DNA from: Dendrophyllia cribrosa
Taxonomy: Eukaryota > Cnidaria > Anthozoa > Scleractinia > Dendrophylliidae
Assembly: GCA_024195265.1 (NCBI GenBank)
Contig: JAJLRJ010000008.1
Coordinates: forward strand, 26,611,932 to 26,675,931
Direction of reading: 5' to 3'
Length of the DNA: 64,000 bases
The notes beneath the pieces were generated by a model that did no database searches, was not told the DNA's origin, and saw only the letters and a program-made list of their open reading frames with translations. Shown here one piece after another: positions 57,925 to 64,000 of this stretch. Numbering within the stretch: position 1 is the first letter of the stretch; each line of letters starts with the position of its first letter. The translations under genes and the position numbers were made by a program.

Positions 57925-58211
57925 ATTTAAACAGAATCCTTGGCTATTTTGAGGTAACTATTCCCACCTATGCACCGAGTGAATTTTGGAGTCATCTTCG
58001 AATGACTAGAGGCACACAGTATGACATCTTGTGCACAGAAATAATGATTAACCGTGGAAGAATTCCAACTGGGAATACGAGAGGTAGGCAGCCTATTCCT
58101 CCGGTAAAGCAAGTGATGGGGATAGCGTTTCTGTGGTCCATAGTGTCGGAGATGAACAAGCAAGAACCACATAATGTCATTGATAAGACGCCATATTGTA
58201 AAGACAACTGA
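57925..58211 (+). pseudogene. PIF/Harbinger nuclease-like transposase fragment
   Basis: The frame reads FEVTIPTYAPSEFWSHLRMT, RGTQYDILCTEIM, RGRIPTGNTRGRQPIPPVKQ and VMGIAFLWSIVSEMNKQEPH, then stops at 58209. TIP-Y-x-x-x-x-F-x-x-H-F-R-M and the GR-x-PIPP-x-KQ-x-x-x-x-LW motif are standard in the part of HARBI1/PIF transposases before the DDE nuclease. The catalytic part does not follow in any frame. It is an isolated fragment with no clear inverted ends. Confidence 0.72.
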
Positions 58212-58757
58212 AACCGTACGAAGGTCCTTCAAGAGAGCCTGGAAACGGAAGAATCGTTCGAATGGTACGGAAATTTCCAACCATCCATAACGAAACGGAA
58301 AAATACTGGAGGTTAAGTCCACAATTTTCGAACGGAGTTTCCGGAAATTGTCTGCTCCGTTTTACTTTCAACCGAAATTTCCGGATTTTTTGCTAAATGG
58401 TATGCGCCCAAGATGTCCATATATACAAAGCAGATAAAGTAAGCAAGGCTGGAAAGTCGACGTAATATCAGCCTTGCTTACTCTATTTGTGTTCACATTT
58501 TTGGCTAATTAGATCTTCTTTAGATCCTACGTACACCAGCAGCATTTCGTGTGCGATCCTTTGCCAATTATTCACTATCATCATACAAAGCAACCACGTC
58601 TGGCAACAACAGAATTTTCTCACGTTTTCTTGCATCATTCTCACTATTCGGAATCGAAACTCAAGACGTTTACCGTATTCTCACAAAATGGTCCAAAAGC
58701 ATTCATCATATACGGTTTACCCCATTTCGGTTGAAAATGACGTGATAACGGCTTGAT

Positions 58758-58919
58758 TCTTGGTTTGCAACCACGTGACAAGGCGGCCATGTTGGTGGTC
58801 AATACAATACAATTTTTTTCGCAGAATTTGCATGAAAATAGAGTTTAGTTCCCAGCGGAGAGAAACGGTTTTGTTCTTGACCATCAAGATGGCCGCCGTG
58901 ACGTCACGTGCAAACCAGC
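58758..58919. mobile_element. MITE with TTGGTTTGCA-CGTGAC ends, CRE-like site inside
   Basis: CTTGGTTTGCAACCACGTGAC..AGGCGGCCAT and ATGGCCGCCGTGACGTCACG-TGCAAACCA are inverted ~43-bp arms. The right arm contains a full TGACGTCA palindrome (CRE type) and CACGTG lies nearby. Confidence 0.72.
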
Positions 58920-59149
58920 AATAATGACGTCGTCCCTCGTGATCACTCCGGCGCAATAACTCCTGGACACTCCTCGTCACTAACGGTAACAACAAATGAG
59001 GATTTAAACTCAAGAAACCACGTACCCTTGACTAAATGCCTAATTGTAACATCCAAAACAACATTCAGGCATGATATGACAGCAATGCATGATGGGAAGA
59101 ACTTACAGGAGATAGCCCGAAGTGCACTTTGATTAATAAATTGTTTTCA

Positions 59150-62100
59150 GCAAGGCTGATCTTTAAACTCCAATGTTCCATCACTACTTGTTTAAGGTTT
59201 TTAACTGCAGGATGGTGTGTGGTGAAGTGAAGGTGACCCCTGTCAGTGACATTTCTGTCCTTGCTTTAGAATAGCCTGGTTGTGATGGTGGAGGGATGCT
59301 CTCCGTATTATCTTCTTCGTCGAGGTCCACTGACCATTTGAAGCTCATCGTTGTCCTCGTGTGGACGATAGTTTTGCGTTTTTGGGTGCGAGGACGGTGT
59401 CATCGTCTTTACCATTACTTGGATAAAGAGAGTCATCAATGTCCGAGGGGGGCTTAAGGGAAGTTTGGGTGGGGGTGTGATGCCAAAGCCGTTCAAATTC
59501 AGGTCGCTATCAGCGGTCAATTTCGCCTTGAGACAGTCGGCACTCAAACAAAAGAAAAAGACTCATGATAAGATATTGCCTTTCAGTGTCACTACGTACC
59601 ACACAGCAATGCAAAATATCAAACAAATAGTGATGGATAACTGGAGTTTAATACAAAATCAGCCACTGCTAAAAACCAGCTAAAAACCATTTACAAGAAT
59701 CCTCTGATAATATCACACAAAAGAGGCAAATCCCTCAAAGACACGCTCGTGCGAGCAAAAATCTGAAGGCTCCAATTGATGCGACGCAAACGTAACCCCA
59801 CAAAAGGTGTCAGTGTAGGTCTGTCATTAACTATCTCTTCCCTGCCCTAAGCGGGGATGTGCCGCTGAAGGGCGAGGGTATGGTTTTCAGGGTCTTTTGC
59901 CTTAAACAGGGTATAAACAAGATATCTTAAGGCGGGGATACACGTGAATTTGAATACAATTTTAAGAGGTATAAAGAAAAGATAGCCAAGAAAATGATTT
60001 TTGGAACACCAACAGACAGCTGATACCCACGCAAGAGCACCCCGGGTTGCTAGTGGACTAACTTGGTGTCCGTATTTACCATAAATTCTAATTTTAAAAC
60101 TTCACTAAATCTTCAATATTTCTTATTTCTCTTAATTTTACAAATCTTTGAGAAAAACGATTTCCTCCCAAACATACCCAAAAATCACCCACAAATTTAC
60201 AAACCACCCCATAACAGTAGATTCATGAGATGAGCAGAGAGTTTTTGGATTGTTTGAAACGTGATCGAGATATTGCCATAAAGCCATGCCAAGTGACGGG
60301 AAAATGGCGTTTATGTGGACCCCTGCCTTAAACACCCTTAAACAGGGTATCTGACTGGAACTTAACTGCAAGGCTGATCGGACAGCTATAAAGGGTATTT
60401 TATTGCCCAATATTTCGTTTAGGCGAAACGAACCTTCATCAGGGGCTGCAAAGACCTAAGTAAAAATGGAATAAAACGGTTACAGAATATTAAATGATTC
60501 TGTGTATTACCGATACATTTTTACCGTACCAATCCGCCACTAATTCCCATACAGTACCGGCGAGCTTTGGAGGGGATCTGCATGGGTAACATTATAAACG
60601 TTGTACAAGTTATATTTAACATTTTTATTCACTTGTGGAAACCTATTGAAATGAGCGGTGAACAGCTGGCACTAATAAGACATTGTATCGTTTTGTTGCC
60701 AGTTTGAAAGCAGACTTAAGACGGACACCCCTCCAAGACAGGCAGTACCTCTATTCTAAGAGACGGACATCTACTGAAGATTGGTTGCTACAGCACTTGT
60801 ACTTCAGTCACTCCGTTTTCATTACCATTTTTTAATTGGCGGATCTAGGGGAGCCCCCCCCCCCCCCCCCCATCTCGCCAAAAATAAGGCCCCCAGTCTC
60901 ACTCCAGCCTCCCCATCCCGTACGATGGAGTCTCGGCCACTGTTACTATTAAACTGTAACTAAACTCTATCTAAGAAGAACACCTCTCTGCGATAGACGT
61001 AGACAGCTGGTTCTCGTCCTGACGAAGTCCGTCTTAGAAAGAATTTACTGTTTCTATGGATCTGAGCAGTTCAGAAATGCCCGGAGAAATGCCTTTCTAG
61101 TGTTGTAATGGGGGAATAATAAGCGTTACGTCATGCCTGGGCGAAGCCCTCAACAAAAGGCCGGGGAAAACCCACTTTCAATATACTGTTTTCACATACA
61201 TCAGATACATATTTGTATTCTCAAATATAAGAATATAAAATATAAAAACAGAAGGCCGGAGAAAAACCTACTTTCAAGCATAAGAAGTAGAAAATAATAT
61301 TATATCAGTGATAAGGTCTAATCATTTCCTTGAGCCTCACAGTGGTTTCTGTTGTTCTATTCCCGTGAGCATCCCGTAAAGCCAGAACTTTCAGTATTGC
61401 ATAAATTTGACTTTTAAACCGCGTGACCGGAACTGTCACGCGTTTAGATTGTTCTCGTATGTGGGGCTCAAGGTCATCGAAAAAATCTTGATTACGCAGT
61501 AATGTCTTCTCGTAAGTGCTTGTGGATTTTTCAGGATTTTCAGATTAAGTGAAACCCGGGCTCGCGTCACAGTGTTTTGATCGAGAGTTTATTTTTTCTC
61601 TCCACAAATTTGCCAGTCACTTCCGGCGGCCTTCGAGGTTGTTCATCCATAGAAATATGAAATCAAGAACGGGCAAGAATCCATCCGAGGCAAGATTTTA
61701 GTGGTAGCAACGAAACAGCAATGCTCAGCTGCATTATTCATGGGTATAATTTGTTCCTGCAAAAGTGACAGAACTTACCGGACTGAAAGCGTTCTGCGGG
61801 TCGATCATGGATCCATCGAGTTTAGACATTCCTACTCGGGGTAAGTGAAGCATTGTATTTTGTCACTGGCGTTTTTCAGGGGCTTCAAGTTTCAATGTGA
61901 AAAGAGTGTTTCGGACCTTTTAGACGAAAAGGATTCCTAAATGGCACTATTTTAAATATGTGGTTCAACAGACATCACATGTGTTTGTCGTTTATAAGAC
62001 GAACATGACCTAAAAAAGGAAAAGAAAATGGCCAATAAACATCGTCCCTAACCATGCCTATTAAGCTATTATCTTTCTCTATAAAATTAAGTTGTCTATA

Positions 62101-62476
62101 TTTTAAATATAAACAATGCATTAGACCTAAATGTTTTCCCGAAAGTGAGGACTTTGCCCTTTGGATTTCCCGTGACCTTTTCCCAGGGGGAAAGACGAAC
62201 CCCACGGGAATGATTTCCGGTTTCGCTTTCATCTGACCAGCGGCATTAAAACTGAATTACGCAACGTGGCGTGATGTTGATATGTTTCTACAAGTGCTAA
62301 CAGTGCTATTATCAAGTTGATTTTTTTTTCTGCAAAGGATCTTTCGCCATAAAACTTGGCATCAGTGCGTGGACGTTTGTCGCGTCCTGTAGACGTAATA
62401 ATTTTCCCTCGTTTTCTGTTCCCAAAGATCTCCTATCATCCGGGTAAGGGTAACAGCACCATCGTGTCACGTGATT
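59150..62476. other. Intergenic region upstream of OSBP
   Basis: No supported gene. It contains a C run (60857-60870), purine-rich DNA, several short ORFs without family features, and the 5' flank of OSBP. Confidence 0.4.
60398..60460 (-). repeat. Possible Penelope-like tail with CTGATGAAGG motif
   Basis: The minus strand reads CCCCTGATGAAGGTTCGTTT, CGCCTAAACGAAATATTGG. CTGATGA, a stem and GAAA follow in hammerhead order, but the expected CGTC is ATATTGG. Such sequence is common at Penelope-like 3' ends in cnidarians. Confidence 0.4.
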
Positions 62477-62975
62477 ATGTCTTCGGCGAACGAGGATTTC
62501 GCTTTCTTGGATATTCCGTCTGAAAATGTGACTATGCCGGACGGACAAGTATGCCCTGATCATTTTAGAGGATGGCTGTTAAAGTGGACGAACTACATCA
62601 AGGGATATCAGAAACGATGGTTTGTCCTTTCAAACGGACTTCTGTCTTACTACAGGTATTGAATCTTTAGACGTGCTTTTGTCGGAAATTAAAGATGGCG
62701 GACGATCGATCATGTGGATTCTGGGAGTTTCTGTTCTTTGTTTGTAAATACTTCTTTTTTGCATTTTAGAAGCCAAGCCGAGATGGCTCATACATGTCGA
62801 GGGACAATAAATCTTGCCGGTGCTTTCATCGACTCGGAAGATTCGTGTAGTTTTGTCATTTCTAATGGAGGAACCCAAATTTTCTACATGCGAGCAAGCT
62901 CCGAAGTCGAGCGGCAAAGATGGGTTACAGCTTTGGAGCTGGCTAAAGCGAAGGCAATCAAAATGCTGGAATCAG
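62477..62975 (+). CDS. OSBP: Oxysterol-binding protein (OSBP), first exons with PH domain
   Basis: Exon 1 (62477-62655) starts at ATG 62477 and ends TACAG|GTATTG. Exon 2 (62770-62975) follows TTTTAG and ends GAATCAG|GTTTGA; the split AGA codon joins in phase. Together 69 codons plus one base: [95 protein letters not shown] and MLESG. This is nearly the same as the PH domain of human OSBP ([40 protein letters not shown]). OSBP swaps cholesterol for PI4P at ER-Golgi contacts; the PH domain binds PI4P and Arf1 at the Golgi. The FFAT motif and sterol-binding domain must lie to the right. A GTG two codons upstream is not needed. The long Gly/Ala N-terminus of mammalian OSBP is absent. Confidence 0.93.
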
Positions 62976-64000
62976 GTTTGATTGTTGTTGTAAGCTATCA
63001 GTACAACTACGACCTTAGTGCAGATTTAAATTAGGTGTTGAATTAAAACTTGTACTTTATAAAAAAAGATCTAAATATAAGACTTAGTTTGTTCTATTTG
63101 TTTTCAAAACGGCTTTGATTTTGACATAAGGAATCGTGTATGGCAATTTTAAAGTTAAGCTTAAATCTTTCAGCTTGTTAGCTGCTTTTACGCTGTTATT
63201 TATATGCTTTTTAACCAAGCGTGCAATATATGGATATGTGGGTTTCAAATATTAAGCTTAAATATATATTAGATGTGGTTATATGTTTCGATACAATAAT
63301 TATTATTTTTCAAGCCTTGCCCTTTCTTTTGTGTTACGTTTCTCCAGGCAGCCTATCAAGATTCTCACGAGAAAAATTTGTTACAATTTAATTTACATCA
63401 CCCATTACGTTCTCGTTGCCCGGTACACACTTACTGAAATCAAACCTGAAATAATCTTACCCGTAAAATATTTGCAAGTCAAATGTAAAAATTTTGTAAC
63501 ACTGTGTTGTGGGTTAAAGGTTATAAAGATGTGAACCATTTGACACACATGTACTACTGACTGTATGGAGCACATGACTTTGTCCTTGATATTCAGTTTG
63601 CAATTATTGTGTATTATATTTAGACTGAACTTTTGATGCAACAACAGGCTCCCAGCAGCCTATACTCATGCGCATGCGTAAGAAAGTAGTAGTAGTAGTA
63701 GTAATTTATTTAAATAAATAAATAAATAGGAATTTCAGTGGAATCCACGAGGTGGCTCTTACTTCCACCAGGGTTCTCCAGAGAAATAATAGACTACATG
63801 GCTGTAAATTGAAAGTAGGCGGCACCTGGCACTCGAGTGCCCGAAGGGCACGAGTATCTAGGGGGGTCAGGGAGTATGCCCCACGGAAAATTTTGAAAAA
63901 TGAAGACACTGGAAACGCATTCTGGTGCATTTTGGGGACAACAGAGATGAAAAAAATCATTTCATTTTCAGCCAATTTTTAACCTTTTTATTATTCACTG
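62976..64000 (+). other. OSBP intron, with (AGT)n and AAAT microsatellite
   Basis: The intron after exon 2 runs off the window. At 63687-63728 there is (AGT)6 followed by AATTTATTTAAATAAATAAA, possibly the tail of a retroelement in antisense. No further exon was recognised. Confidence 0.6.

Noticed and set aside
59188..59547. Minus-strand frames including MSFKWSVDLDEEDNTESIPP
   Set aside because: Short, with no splice-consistent partners or recognised family; could be a remnant, but cannot be supported.
61807..61840. Mini-exon MDPSSLDIPTR followed by GTAAGT, upstream of OSBP
   Set aside because: The donor is good, but the 34-nt phase does not fit OSBP exon 2 and no partner exon was seen. 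Only an alternative first exon could rescue it.

Overview
The window is eukaryotic nuclear DNA, most likely from an anthozoan cnidarian and probably a stony coral. Reasons: short exons with GT/AG introns and AATAAA signals, A+T-rich intergenic DNA, cnidarian-type repeats (Penelope-like, Ginger-like, PIF/Harbinger, SWIM-domain elements, many hairpin MITEs), and five animal genes that resemble vertebrate proteins. No tRNA, rRNA or CRISPR array was seen.

Host genes, left to right: (1) the 5' part of a RASAL1/RASA4-type Ras GTPase-activating protein on the minus strand (1190-4019; the rest lies left of the window); (2) a single-exon MOZART2 gene (MZT2, plus, 8777-9190); (3) a seven-exon HCFC1R1/HPIP-like gene on the minus strand (10764-18935) with a DHNY HCF-1-binding motif; (4) an eleven-exon gene for a probable mitochondrial Sel1-repeat protein on the plus strand (19454-32811), which starts 518 bp head-to-head from gene 3; (5) the first two coding exons of an oxysterol-binding protein (OSBP) with its PH domain (plus, 62477-62975, continuing past the right edge). 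Exon junctions in these models keep a consistent phase. An unrecognised minus-strand terminal exon lies at 35791-36662.

From about 37 to 56 kb the window is a nest of mobile DNA. A GATC-rich palindromic repeat (37.0-37.5 kb) is followed by non-LTR retrotransposon pieces broken by MITEs. Next comes a large inverted-repeat element (40027-50838). Inside it sits a 7.7-kb element with an 8-bp target duplication (40699-48401), and inside that a 6.2-kb Mutator-like element with ~150-bp inverted ends and a 9-bp duplication (40756-46996). The innermost element carries a broken SWIM zinc-finger gene and, on the opposite strand, an isolated signal-peptide exon. Two 795-bp TTAA-flanked elements stand tail to tail at 48.75-50.35 kb. 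A recent 5'-truncated Penelope-like retroelement (52925-55360, 14-bp target duplication, intact RT plus GIY-YIG frame) follows. A second, 165-bp copy of its 3' end lies at 6794-6958 with a 12-bp duplication.

Most other ORFs are short, lie in introns or repeats, and look like chance. All functions are inferred by reading the translations; no database search was run.
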